From Myxococcus dinghuensis (GTDB lineage: Bacteria > Myxococcota > Myxococcia > Myxococcales > Myxococcaceae): DNA of 64,000 nucleotides. Shown here piece after piece: positions 18,388 through 26,650 of this stretch (position 1 is its first letter; each line of letters opens with the position of its first letter). The notes under the pieces were generated by a model that saw nothing but the letters and a program-made list of their open reading frames with translations, ran no database searches and was not told where the DNA came from. The stretch spans positions 178,028-242,027 of the forward strand of contig NZ_JAKCFB010000011.1 in assembly GCF_024198235.1 (NCBI RefSeq), given 5' to 3'. A program made the translations under genes and the position numbers.

Positions 18388-20658
18388 ATGAACCTCGTCC
18401 GCCTGACCGCGACCCTCGCCGTCCTGGTCCTCTGGAGCGCCTGTTCCGGCAGCAACCACGAGTCCCCGGGCGGAGGCCCGCGCCTCCCCACCGACGCCTC
18501 GCTCACCGACACCACGGTGGGCGCGACCTATGAGACGCGGCTTGGGGCCACCGGCGGCACCGCCCCCCTGCGCTACGGCATCCAGGGCGAGGTGCCCCCG
18601 GGCTTCTCCTTCTATCCCTCCGAGGGGCGGCTGGTGGGCCCCGCCAGCGCGTCCGGCGAGTTCTCCGTCACGGTGGACGTCCGGGACGTGGAGAACAGCC
18701 GGGACACGCGGACGTACAGCCTGAAGGTGTGGCCGGCGCCGGTGCTCGCCCCCCAGGCGCCTCCCGCCGGCGCGGTGGGCAACGGCTACACGCACACCTT
18801 CGGCGTCACCGGGGGCCGGCCGCCGCTGACCTTCTCCCTGGCGGACGGGGCGCTGCCCTCCGGGCTGGCGCTCTCCCAGGACGGCGAGGTGGCCGGAGTC
18901 GCGGAGGTGGCCGGCACCCAGACCTTCACCGTGCGGGTGGAGGACGCCAGCGGCGTGCGGGTCGAGGGCCGCTACTCGCTGGAGGTGAAGCCGAACACGG
19001 GCACGCCCGACTCGGGGCCCTCCACCACCTTCCCGCTGTCGGTGGGCAACTGGAACATCGAGTGGTTCGGCGACCCGGTGGAGGGCCCGGCGGACGACGC
19101 GAAGCAGTTGGAGAACGTGACGGCGGTCCTGCTGAGCGCGAACAAGGACATCTGGGGCCTGGCGGAGGTCGTCAACACCGACCAGTTCAACACGCTCAAG
19201 GCGCAGCTCCCCGGGTACGACGGCTTCCTGGCCAACGACAGCCGGGTGACGCTCGGCAGCGCGTACTACTCCACCAACGAGCAGAAGCTGGGCGTACTCT
19301 TCAAGTCCAACATCGTCCAGGTGCTGAGCGCCCAGGTCATCCTGTCCGAGTACAACTCCGAGTTCGCCGGCCGCCCGCCCCTGCGCGTGGACCTGCGCAT
19401 CACCCGGGGCACGGCCAAGGTGGACCTGACGCTCATCGTGGTCCACCTCAAGGCGCAGGCCACCACCCCGGACTTCGAGCAGCGCGTGCAGGAGGGCCAG
19501 TTGCTCAAGGCCTACCTGGACGCGAACCTGCCCACGCAGCGGGTGATGGTGGTGGGCGACTGGAACGACGACGTGGACCAGTCCACGACGACCAACCCGT
19601 CGACGGGCGCGAAGTACGACACCCCCTTCCGCCCCATCGTCAACGACACCGCCCGCTACACCTACATCACCCAGGCGCTGTCGTTGGCCAACGTGGGCTC
19701 CACGGTGGGCCGCAACACCTTCATCGACCACCAACTGGCCTCCAACGAGATGTTCGACGCCTACGTGGCCAACTCGGCGGAGGTGATTCGTCCGTCCATC
19801 ACCAGCTACAGCTCCACCACGTCGGACCACTACCCCATCGTCAGCCGCTATGACTTCGGCCAGGTGTCGTCGGGGCCGCTGCGGCTCACCGCGCCCAACG
19901 GCGGAGAGGCGCTCACCGCGGGCGCCGCCTTCGACATCACCTGGGCGGCCACGGACGTCACCACCGTCAAGCTGGAGTACTCGACGGACGACGGGGTGAC
20001 GTGGCAGCCCATCACCGCCTCCACGTCCGCCGCGTCCGGGCGCTACCCCTGGACGGTGCCCTCCGAGGTCAGCACGCAGGCGCGCGTGCGCATCACCGAC
20101 ACGGCGCGCCCCACCGTGACGGACACCAGCGACGGCGTGTTCCAGTTGAAGGGCGGGACGTCCACGGTGTTCATCAACGAGTACCTGCCCCAGCCCTTCC
20201 CTCCGGCGGGCAGCACCACGCCGGACTACGACAAGATGTTCGTGGAGATCCTCAACGCCTCCGGCACCGTGGTGGACCTGAGCAACTGGAAGCTGCACGA
20301 CGACGAGTCCAAGAGCGGCGCGAAGCCCCCCCGGCACGTCTTCCCCCAGGGGACGACGCTCCAACCGGGCAAGGTCTACACGGTGTTCTCCGGCGCGGCG
20401 GCGGTGCCCGTGGGCATGCCCAACGCCTCGTCCGCCAGCAGCCCGGACGGCCTGCGCTTCAACCGCGCCAACGACGGCGTCTACCTGCTGCGCGCGGACG
20501 ACTCGGTGGCGGACAGCGCCTCGTACGGCAGCACCACCCAGGGCACGTCCTTCAACCGCAACCCGGACGGCAACGCCGTGGGGAACTGGGTGGCCCACAC
20601 GACGATGTCCACCAACCCCTCGTCTCCCGGCACGCGCGTCGACGGCAGCGCCTTCTGA
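18388..20658 (+). CDS. Secreted lipoprotein: Ig-like domains, exo/endonuclease-phosphatase domain and lamin-tail domain
   Basis: 756 aa from the ATG at 18388. The lipoprotein signal ends at Cys19 (LVLWSACSG). Two putative-Ig/cadherin-like repeats follow at about 35-115 and 120-205 (LGATGGTAPLRYGI..., FGVTGGRPPLTFSL...). An endonuclease/exonuclease/phosphatase domain spans about 215-490: VGNWNIEWFGDP, GLAEVVN, VVHLKAQ, VVGDWNDDVD and TSDHYPIV correspond to the Asn, Glu, catalytic-His, Asp/Asn and terminal His motifs. A beta-sandwich (APNGGEALTAGAAFDITW) and a C-terminal lamin-tail domain (FINEYLPQP..., LSNWKLHDDESKSG) end the protein. Such proteins are exported metal-dependent nucleases or phosphoesterases. 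A DNA substrate is likely but unproven. Confidence 0.85.
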   Translation: MNLVRLTATLAVLVLWSACSGSNHESPGGGPRLPTDASLTDTTVGATYETRLGATGGTAPLRYGIQGEVPPGFSFYPSEGRLVGPASASGEFSVTVDVRDVENSRDTRTYSLKVWPAPVLAPQAPPAGAVGNGYTHTFGVTGGRPPLTFSLADGALPSGLALSQDGEVAGVAEVAGTQTFTVRVEDASGVRVEGRYSLEVKPNTGTPDSGPSTTFPLSVGNWNIEWFGDPVEGPADDAKQLENVTAVLLSANKDIWGLAEVVNTDQFNTLKAQLPGYDGFLANDSRVTLGSAYYSTNEQKLGVLFKSNIVQVLSAQVILSEYNSEFAGRPPLRVDLRITRGTAKVDLTLIVVHLKAQATTPDFEQRVQEGQLLKAYLDANLPTQRVMVVGDWNDDVDQSTTTNPSTGAKYDTPFRPIVNDTARYTYITQALSLANVGSTVGRNTFIDHQLASNEMFDAYVANSAEVIRPSITSYSSTTSDHYPIVSRYDFGQVSSGPLRLTAPNGGEALTAGAAFDITWAATDVTTVKLEYSTDDGVTWQPITASTSAASGRYPWTVPSEVSTQARVRITDTARPTVTDTSDGVFQLKGGTSTVFINEYLPQPFPPAGSTTPDYDKMFVEILNASGTVVDLSNWKLHDDESKSGAKPPRHVFPQGTTLQPGKVYTVFSGAAAVPVGMPNASSASSPDGLRFNRANDGVYLLRADDSVADSASYGSTTQGTSFNRNPDGNAVGNWVAHTTMSTNPSSPGTRVDGSAF

Positions 20659-20762
20659 GACGTTGCCGCGTCAGGGGCTCGGGGGCCCCGCGTCTGGCCG
20701 GTCCTGCCGGCCCCGGAGGAGTTCCCCTCCGGGCGCCGGCCGCTTCGCGCGAGGAGGACGCC

Positions 20763-21377
20763 ATGGTGGAGACGCTCACCCTGTACCGCCCGGTGGGCCT
20801 GGAGGAGGCGAGGCTCATCGTGGCCAGCGGCTGCGCGGGCTTCCCTCCCCGGCTGCCGGAGCAGCCCTTCTTCTACCCGGTGCTGAACGCGGACTACGCG
20901 CGCCAGATTGCCCGGGACTGGAACACGAGGGACGCGGGGAGCGGCCACGTGGGGTTCGTCACCGTCTTCGACGTGGAGGCCGCCCACGTCGCGCGCCACC
21001 CCGTGCGCACGGTGGGGGGCCGCCAGCACCAGGAGCTGTGGATTCCCGCCGGGGAGCTGGCGGACTTCAACGCGCGCCTGGTGGGCCCCGTCCGCTTCAC
21101 GGAGGTCTGGTACGGGCCCGACTTCGAGGGCTTCGACACGCTGCCGGCCTTGATGGAGGAGGTGTCGACCGGCGAGGACGGACGCGACGCGGACCTCCCC
21201 CTCCAGGCCCTCGTGCGGGACCTGCCGGACGCCGTGCTCGTCAACCTGGGGTGGTGGGAGCGCGTCCCCGCCCAGGCGCTGGACCTGGACGAGCCGCGCC
21301 GCACCGCCCTCCTCCACCGGCTGCGCGCGGCCTGGGCCCGGGTGAACCCCACCTGGCCCCTGCCCGCCGCCGCCTGA
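20763..21377 (+). CDS. ADP-ribosylation/crystallin J1-like protein
   Basis: 204 aa from the ATG at 20763. It opens LYRPVGLEEARLIVASG and has PPRLPEQPFFYPVLNADYA and a (I)ARDWN motif, a pattern I associate with short cytosolic proteins named 'ADP-ribosylation/crystallin J1'. The name comes from distant similarity; the catalytic acidic pairs of ADP-ribosylhydrolases are not evident here, so enzymatic activity is doubtful. It has no signal peptide. A GC hairpin-rich 104 bp separates it from the upstream lipoprotein gene, suggesting a separate transcript. Confidence 0.6.
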   Translation: MVETLTLYRPVGLEEARLIVASGCAGFPPRLPEQPFFYPVLNADYARQIARDWNTRDAGSGHVGFVTVFDVEAAHVARHPVRTVGGRQHQELWIPAGELADFNARLVGPVRFTEVWYGPDFEGFDTLPALMEEVSTGEDGRDADLPLQALVRDLPDAVLVNLGWWERVPAQALDLDEPRRTALLHRLRAAWARVNPTWPLPAAA

Positions 21378-21399
21378 ACCACCGGGGCCGGGAACCCGA

Positions 21400-21424
21400 C
21401 GTGACGCGCCAATTCCCCGTCACG
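21400..21424. terminator. 7-bp inverted repeat before the sigma-factor operon
   Basis: CGTGACG (21400-21406), 11-nt spacer, CGTCACG (21418-21424). It starts 23 nt after the preceding stop codon, so it may end that transcript. It is also 147 bp before the sigma-factor start and could be an operator. No T-tract follows. Confidence 0.35.
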
Positions 21425-21570
21425 ACAGGCGTTTCCGGCCCTCCCGGTGAGATTCGACTTCCCTTTCCGCCACGGGACGACCGAGAAAATGGGCCCGTTG
21501 CGTATCCGGCTCGAACGTGCCGGACGGCGGGGCATGGGGCCTTTCCGTCGACCCGCGTGGGGTAGAGAGC

Positions 21571-22263
21571 GTGCTGCCAGGCGATGACCGCTCCGTCATG
21601 GAGGCGTTCCGGCGCGGAGACGCGGCCGTCCTGACCGCGGTGTACCGCGCGTACTCACCCGAGGTGCTCCGCTACCTGTCCCGGCGCTTCTCCGTGGGCA
21701 CGGACGCGGCGGGGCGCACGGTGGCGCTGTCCGCGCTGGACCTGGACGCCGCGCACCAGGAGACCTTCGTGCGCGCCTTCCGGCCCCACATGCGCCAGGC
21801 CTACGACGGGGTGCGCCCCTACCTCGGCTTCCTGCTGACGGTGGCGCGCTCGACGGCCATCGACCTGATGCGGGCCTCCGGCCGGGTGGCGCGCGAGGCC
21901 ATCTCCCTGGAAGAGGCGCCGGAGCTGGGCCGCCTGCCCAACGAGGGGCGCAGTCCGGAGGAGGAGGCGCTGGGCGCGGAGGTGCGCACGCTGGTGCGCC
22001 GCTTCCTGGACGCGCTCCCGGAGGAGGGCCGCGCGCTGGCGCACCTGCGTTTCATCGAAGGTCTGTCCCAGGAGACCGCGGCCGAGCGGCTCCGCCTGAC
22101 GCGGGGGGAGGTCCGCGTGCGCGAGCGGAGGCTGCGCACGCAGTTCGCCGAACACCTGAGGTCCTCGGGCTGGCTGGAGACGGCCGCCGAGGCCGGAGGC
22201 CTGGTGCTGGGGGTGATGCTGGCCACCCTGGCGCTGTGCTTCCTGCGGAGCGCGCCATCATGA
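21571..22263 (+). CDS. ECF-type sigma factor with C-terminal transmembrane segment
   Basis: 230 aa from the GTG at 21571 (GGTAGAGAG before it). The in-frame start at 21517 has no ribosome site. Region 2 is at about residues 12-100 (LTAVYRAYSPEVLRYLSRRF, HQETFVRAF, FLLTVARSTAIDLMRA), and region 4 at about 145-200 with the helix-turn-helix GLSQETAAERLRLTRGEV. After region 4 a hydrophobic stretch (GGLVLGVMLATLALCFL, about residues 206-222) would anchor the protein in the inner membrane, which is unusual for a sigma factor. Its stop overlaps the next start as ATGA. The next gene is a zinc-motif anti-sigma candidate, so the pair probably senses an envelope signal. Confidence 0.85.
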   Translation: MLPGDDRSVMEAFRRGDAAVLTAVYRAYSPEVLRYLSRRFSVGTDAAGRTVALSALDLDAAHQETFVRAFRPHMRQAYDGVRPYLGFLLTVARSTAIDLMRASGRVAREAISLEEAPELGRLPNEGRSPEEEALGAEVRTLVRRFLDALPEEGRALAHLRFIEGLSQETAAERLRLTRGEVRVRERRLRTQFAEHLRSSGWLETAAEAGGLVLGVMLATLALCFLRSAPS

Positions 22264-23009
22264 GGTGGTACGAAAGACACATCGACGGCAGCCTGACGCG
22301 GTGGTCGCTGGGGACGCTGACCCCGGACCAGTCCGCGCGACTGCTGCGCCATGCCCATGTCTGCCACCGCTGTGGCCCCCTCTACGAGCGCTGGGTCCGG
22401 GCGCACCGCGCGTTGGAGGGCTCGCTCGACGCGCCCTCCTCCATGGAGCGCCTCGCCCTGACGGAGGCCGGCCTGTCCGCGGCGCTCGCGGCGGCCGTGC
22501 CCGCGCGGGCGCCCTCCGCCCTGACCTCGCTGGCGGCGTTGGGAGGCGTGCTGGCCGCCGTCCTCCTCGCGGTGGTGCTGGTGCCGCGGCTGTCCTCCGA
22601 CGAGTTCCGCTCGCGAGGCGTGGGGACGCCGCCCCCGGGCGTGGCGCTGCGCGTCTTCTGCGCCGCCCCGGGCCTGCCCCTGCGCGAGCTGCACGCGGGC
22701 GAGGCGTGTCCGGCCGGGGCGATGATGGCCTTCGCGGCGGGGGGCAACGCGCCCTACACCCATGTCGTCGTGCGTGTCCGCGACGCGGACCGGCCGGAGG
22801 TCCTCGCCGGCCCCTTCGCGTTGGCGGGGCCCCCCGGGAAGGAGGCGCCGCTGGAGCTGACCGTGCCGCTGCCGGAGCACGCGGGTGAGGCGAAGGTGAC
22901 CGCGGCCTTCGCCAGCAGCCCGTCCGCGGCGCTGGCGGCCGTGCGTGGGGACGAAGAGGGGGAGGCCGTGGTGCTCGAGCAGTCAGTGAGGGTAGAGGAA
23001 GGCCCATGA
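22260..23009 (+). CDS. Membrane anti-sigma factor with HX3CX2C zinc motif
   Basis: 249 aa. The cytosolic N-terminus has the ZAS signature His31-x3-Cys35-x2-Cys38 (HAHVCHRC), then helices, one transmembrane segment at about 88-109 (LTSLAALGGVLAAVLLAVVLV), and a 135-residue extracytoplasmic domain with two Cys (133 and 150) that could pair. This is the standard plan of anti-sigma factors that hold an ECF sigma at the membrane. The start overlaps the sigma stop and its own stop overlaps the caspase start (both ATGA), so all three are translationally coupled. Confidence 0.82.
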   Translation: MRWYERHIDGSLTRWSLGTLTPDQSARLLRHAHVCHRCGPLYERWVRAHRALEGSLDAPSSMERLALTEAGLSAALAAAVPARAPSALTSLAALGGVLAAVLLAVVLVPRLSSDEFRSRGVGTPPPGVALRVFCAAPGLPLRELHAGEACPAGAMMAFAAGGNAPYTHVVVRVRDADRPEVLAGPFALAGPPGKEAPLELTVPLPEHAGEAKVTAAFASSPSAALAAVRGDEEGEAVVLEQSVRVEEGP

Positions 23010-24730
23010 ACAGATTGGGAGTGCTCCTCGGGTTCGCCGCGCTCTTCGCAGCGCGCGACGCCTCGGCGGATGCGCTGGTGCGCCGTGCCCTCGTGATTGC
23101 CCACAATGGGAGCGACGACCCGTCCCTGCCGTCGCTGCGCTTCGCGGACGACGACGGGGTCCTGTGGGCGGAGACGCTCCAGCGGCTGGGCGTGGAGACG
23201 ACGCTGCTGGTGGATCCGGACGAGGCCACGCGCGCCAGCCAGCGGCCGGTGCTCGCGGGGGCACGTCCGCCCACGCCGGACGAGGTGAAGCGCGAGGTGG
23301 CCCGCCTGCGCGCCGCCAGCCTGGCGGACGACGAGCTGGGGCGCGAGACGGACGTGCTCATCGTCTACGTGGGCCACGGCAACACGGACGAGGCCGGACG
23401 CGCCTACTTCACCCTGGCCGGGGGCCGGCTGGACAAGGCGAGCCTCTACGCGGACGTGGTCGATCCGCTCGGCGCGGACTACGTGCACCTCATCGTGGAC
23501 GCGTGCCGCGCCTCCGGCGTGGTGGGCCGCCGCGGCGGCGCGGCGGACGCGGCGGTGCTCGCGGAGCTGCGGGGCATGCTCGCGCGCGAACAGCTCGCCA
23601 CGCGCCCCTCCGTGGGCGCCATCTTCGCGGAGAGCGAGGACGGCGAGACGCACGAGTGGTCGCGCATCCGCGCGGGCGTCTTCAGCCACGTGGCGCGCTC
23701 GGGCCTGCTGGGCGCGGCGGACATCAACGGCGACGGGAAGGTGGAGTACAGCGAGCTGGGGGCCTTCGTCTCCGCGTCGCTCCAGGGCGTCCAGGGGCTG
23801 CCGGCGCGACTGGCCGTCCAGGCCTTCGCCCCCACCCGCGCCCCCAGGCGCCCCCTGGTGGGCCCCGCGCCCGCCGGGCCCAGCCTCACGCTGACGTCCG
23901 GCTTCGGGCACTCGCGCGTGTCCGTGGAGGACGCGGACGGCCGGCGGCTGGCGGACGTGCGGCGCGCGGAGGACCAGTACGTGCTGCTGCGCCTGCCCGA
24001 GCGCGAGGAGTACTGGGTCCGCACGCCCACCACCGAGGCGCGCGTCAAGCTGGCGGAGCTGAGCAGCGGCGCGCCCAGCATGGCTCCGCGAGAGCTCCAG
24101 GAGCGCGGCCCCGCGGAGGAGGCGCTGCGCCGGGGCCTGTTCGCCGTGCCCCTGGACAAGGACTTCTACGACCAGTACGTGGCCGTCGCCGGCCTGGTGT
24201 CCGTGGACGTGTCGCGCGCCTTCCCGCCGACCCCCGGCGGCCCCCAGCCCTTCCGGCTGGCCCGCCCCACCCCCAGCCCCTCGTGGGAGGTGGGCCTCGT
24301 GGGGCACCACGCGCCGCTCGGCATGGGGCGCCTCTCCACGGGGCTGAGCCTGTCCTGGCGCGGCGGCGAGGTCGCGCGGCTCCCGCTGTACTACGGCGCG
24401 CGCGCCACCTACTCCGTCATGCCCGTGTCGCTCGACGGCATCCGGATGCACCGCGCGACGGTGCAGGGCCTGCTGGGCACCCAGGACATCGTGGACACGC
24501 CGCTGTTCGCGGAGGTGGGCGTGGGCTGGGGCCTGCTGGGCGTGGCGGCGAACGGGGCGAACATGGCGGACCCCACCGTGCTGACGACCCACGCGGCCGC
24601 GGGTGTGGCGGGGCGACTGCTGGGAGTGCGCCTGCGGCTCGCCGCCACCGTGGCGTCGGACCGCGTCACCCTGGATGGCGACGATTACTGGAACCGGATG
24701 TTCGGCTTCGAGCTGGCGTTCTGGCGCTGA
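23006..24730 (+). CDS. Exported caspase-family (C14-like) protein with EF-hand and barrel-like C-terminus
   Basis: 574 aa with a signal peptide (residues 1-22, LLGFAALFAARDASA). The caspase-like fold covers about 25-235: ALVIAHNGSDDP, the catalytic His124 in IVYVGHGNTDE and the catalytic Cys167 in LIVDACRASG, both intact. A canonical EF-hand loop follows at 239-250 (D-I-N-G-D-G-K-V-E-Y-S-E). Residues 300-350 form a small beta-domain. Residues 415-574 alternate hydrophobic and polar positions with many Gly/Tyr/Trp and end in FELAFWR, an aromatic ending like outer-membrane barrel strands. Export, calcium dependence and surface anchoring are inferred. It starts in ATGA overlap with the anti-sigma gene and lies 21 bp before the lipoprotein genes. 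Confidence 0.85.
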   Translation: MNRLGVLLGFAALFAARDASADALVRRALVIAHNGSDDPSLPSLRFADDDGVLWAETLQRLGVETTLLVDPDEATRASQRPVLAGARPPTPDEVKREVARLRAASLADDELGRETDVLIVYVGHGNTDEAGRAYFTLAGGRLDKASLYADVVDPLGADYVHLIVDACRASGVVGRRGGAADAAVLAELRGMLAREQLATRPSVGAIFAESEDGETHEWSRIRAGVFSHVARSGLLGAADINGDGKVEYSELGAFVSASLQGVQGLPARLAVQAFAPTRAPRRPLVGPAPAGPSLTLTSGFGHSRVSVEDADGRRLADVRRAEDQYVLLRLPEREEYWVRTPTTEARVKLAELSSGAPSMAPRELQERGPAEEALRRGLFAVPLDKDFYDQYVAVAGLVSVDVSRAFPPTPGGPQPFRLARPTPSPSWEVGLVGHHAPLGMGRLSTGLSLSWRGGEVARLPLYYGARATYSVMPVSLDGIRMHRATVQGLLGTQDIVDTPLFAEVGVGWGLLGVAANGANMADPTVLTTHAAAGVAGRLLGVRLRLAATVASDRVTLDGDDYWNRMFGFELAFWR

Positions 24731-24751
24731 CGGGCACGTCCCGGGGATTCG

Positions 24752-26650
24752 ATGATGCGACGTTCCTGTTTCTGGCTGACGACGCTCGCGCTGGCCACCG
24801 CGGGCTGCGACACGATCTCCCTGGACGATTTCGTCCGGCGCCCCCCGGCCCTCACCCGCATCGAGGTCGAGGCCTCGGGCGGGAACTGCGAGCACGGCGG
24901 CAAGGCCCTCCTCTCCGGCCTGGACCTGGACGAGGACGGCACGCTGTCCGACGCGGAGGTGACGCGGGTCGAGTACCTCTGCACCGCGAAGCCGGAGGTC
25001 GTCATCCTCTCGAGCCCGCTCGCGCCGGGAGGGACCTGTCCTCGGGGTGGCTCCCTGCTCCGGGCGGGCGTGGACCTCGACGGCGACGGGCGCCTGGCCG
25101 ACGCGGAGGTCACCCGGGAGGTGACCACGTGTACTCCGGAGGGTGTGGCGCGCTACCGCCTGGTCCCCTTCGAGGGGCCTCCCGGGCCATGCGCCACCAC
25201 GGGGACGCGGGTCGAGGCGGGCCTGGACCTGGATGGCGACGGCGCGCTCGGCGCCACGGAGAAGCAGACCGAGGCCGTGCTCTGCTTCACGGAGGAGCAC
25301 GTCCGCGTGCGACTGGCGCCCGAGCCCCTGGGCGCGCAGTGCCCGGCCGGCGGGACCCGCGTGGACGCGGGCATCGACTCGGACGGTGACGGCGTCTTCG
25401 AGGACGAGGAGGTCCTCGCCCGGACCTACGTCTGCCAACCGCTGTCCACCTATGTCGGCGACTTCTTCGTCCGCGACGAGACCGACCTCGCGCTGCTCCA
25501 ACGCCTGTCCCATATCCAGGGCTCGCTGAGCATCAACCAGACCGCGCTCACGCAGGTGGTGGTGCCCTCCCTGATGATGGTGCAGGGCAACCTCATCCTG
25601 GAATGGAACGACGCGCTGACCCGGGTGGAGCTGCGCTCGCTGCGCTTCGTCGCGGGGGACGTCACGGTCTCCAACAGCGTCGCGATGGAGACGCTCGTGC
25701 TCGGCTCGGGTCCCTTGTGGGTCGAGGGCACGGTGTGGCTCTATCGAAACCTCGCGCTCACGTCGCTGTCCGGGGTGACCGGCGTGATTCCGCGCCACAG
25801 CCTCCGCGTCGAGGACAACCCCGTCCTCCAGAACAGCGGGGAGTTCACGTACCTCACCTCCCTCGAGGGCGACTTCATCTTCGGCACGAATCCGAAGCTC
25901 ACCTCGTTGCCGTGGTCGGTGCTGAGGTCCGTGGGAGGGACGGTGAACCTCTCCGGCCTGCACGCGATGAAGTCCCTCCCGGGAACCCAGCTCGAGCAGG
26001 TGGGCGGAACCCTGGCCATCCATGCGAACGACCTCCTGGAGGACCTGTCCGCGCTGTCGAAGCTCACCCGCGTCCACGGCACGTTGTTCCTTGGCGCCCT
26101 CCCCCGAATGGTCTCCGCCCCGAACATGGAAGCCCTGCAGCGGACGGGCGGGCTGGAGCTCAGCGACAACCTCGCCTTGGAGGAGGTGGGCCCGTCCTTC
26201 CCGGTGCTCGAAGCCGTGGACGGCTACCTCCGCATCCAGAGCAACCCGAGGCTCCAGCGGCTGGGGCGGTTCCCCGTGTTGTCGAACGTCACCTGGCTCG
26301 AGTTCGTGGCGAACCTCGAGCTGAAAGACGTCTCCGGTCTGGAGGGGGTGACGGAGCTGGGGAGCCTGTTGGCGCTGGGCAACGCGTCGCTGACGGGCTT
26401 CACCGGGCTGCGCCACGTGCGCTCCATCGGAACCCTCAACGTCCAGGGCAACCCGGCGCTGACGAGCCTGGGCCTGGACGGCCTCGAGACGGTGCGGGAC
26501 ACCTTCTTCGTCAGGAACAACACCGGGCTGCCCACGTGCCTGGCGCAGGCGCTCGCCACCCGCGTCTTCACCGCCATCCAGTTGGAGATCGAGGGCAATG
26601 ACGACTCGGCCACCTGCGCGGCCCCCACGTTGTCGGGGGGCGCACCGTGA
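24752..26650 (+). CDS. DUF7151/L-domain lipoprotein, paralogue 1 of 3
   Basis: 632 aa; ATGs at 24752 and 24755 are both possible. The lipoprotein signal ends at Cys19 (LALATAGC). Four DUF7151-like repeats of about 40-45 residues at 35-225 share the plan G-x-C-x-x-G-G-x-x-x-x-x-G-x-D-x-(D)-x-D-G-x-L-x-x-x-E-V-x-x-x-x-x-x-C, with a calcium-type DxDxDG loop. After a conserved linker (DFFVRDETDLALLQRL) residues 240-610 hold about 14 short repeats (I/V-x-G-x-L-x-I-x-x-N-x-x-L) like receptor L-domains. It ends with a Cys-containing IEGNDDSATC motif shared by all three paralogues. The stop overlaps the next GTG. The function is probably ligand or partner binding on the cell surface (inferred). Confidence 0.82.
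   Translation: MMRRSCFWLTTLALATAGCDTISLDDFVRRPPALTRIEVEASGGNCEHGGKALLSGLDLDEDGTLSDAEVTRVEYLCTAKPEVVILSSPLAPGGTCPRGGSLLRAGVDLDGDGRLADAEVTREVTTCTPEGVARYRLVPFEGPPGPCATTGTRVEAGLDLDGDGALGATEKQTEAVLCFTEEHVRVRLAPEPLGAQCPAGGTRVDAGIDSDGDGVFEDEEVLARTYVCQPLSTYVGDFFVRDETDLALLQRLSHIQGSLSINQTALTQVVVPSLMMVQGNLILEWNDALTRVELRSLRFVAGDVTVSNSVAMETLVLGSGPLWVEGTVWLYRNLALTSLSGVTGVIPRHSLRVEDNPVLQNSGEFTYLTSLEGDFIFGTNPKLTSLPWSVLRSVGGTVNLSGLHAMKSLPGTQLEQVGGTLAIHANDLLEDLSALSKLTRVHGTLFLGALPRMVSAPNMEALQRTGGLELSDNLALEEVGPSFPVLEAVDGYLRIQSNPRLQRLGRFPVLSNVTWLEFVANLELKDVSGLEGVTELGSLLALGNASLTGFTGLRHVRSIGTLNVQGNPALTSLGLDGLETVRDTFFVRNNTGLPTCLAQALATRVFTAIQLEIEGNDDSATCAAPTLSGGAP

Noticed and set aside
21391..21421. ECF promoter (GGAAC...CGTC) upstream of the sigma gene.
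   Set aside because: Spacing between the two elements is 22 bp, well above the 15-17 bp needed.
22754..26416. Very long open frame (over 1,200 codons) on the minus strand, opposite the caspase and lipoprotein genes.
   Set aside because: Arg/Gly/Ala/Val/Glu/His-rich composition without motifs, no ribosome site, and fully antisense to genes with clear domains. It reflects the GC bias of the third codon position.
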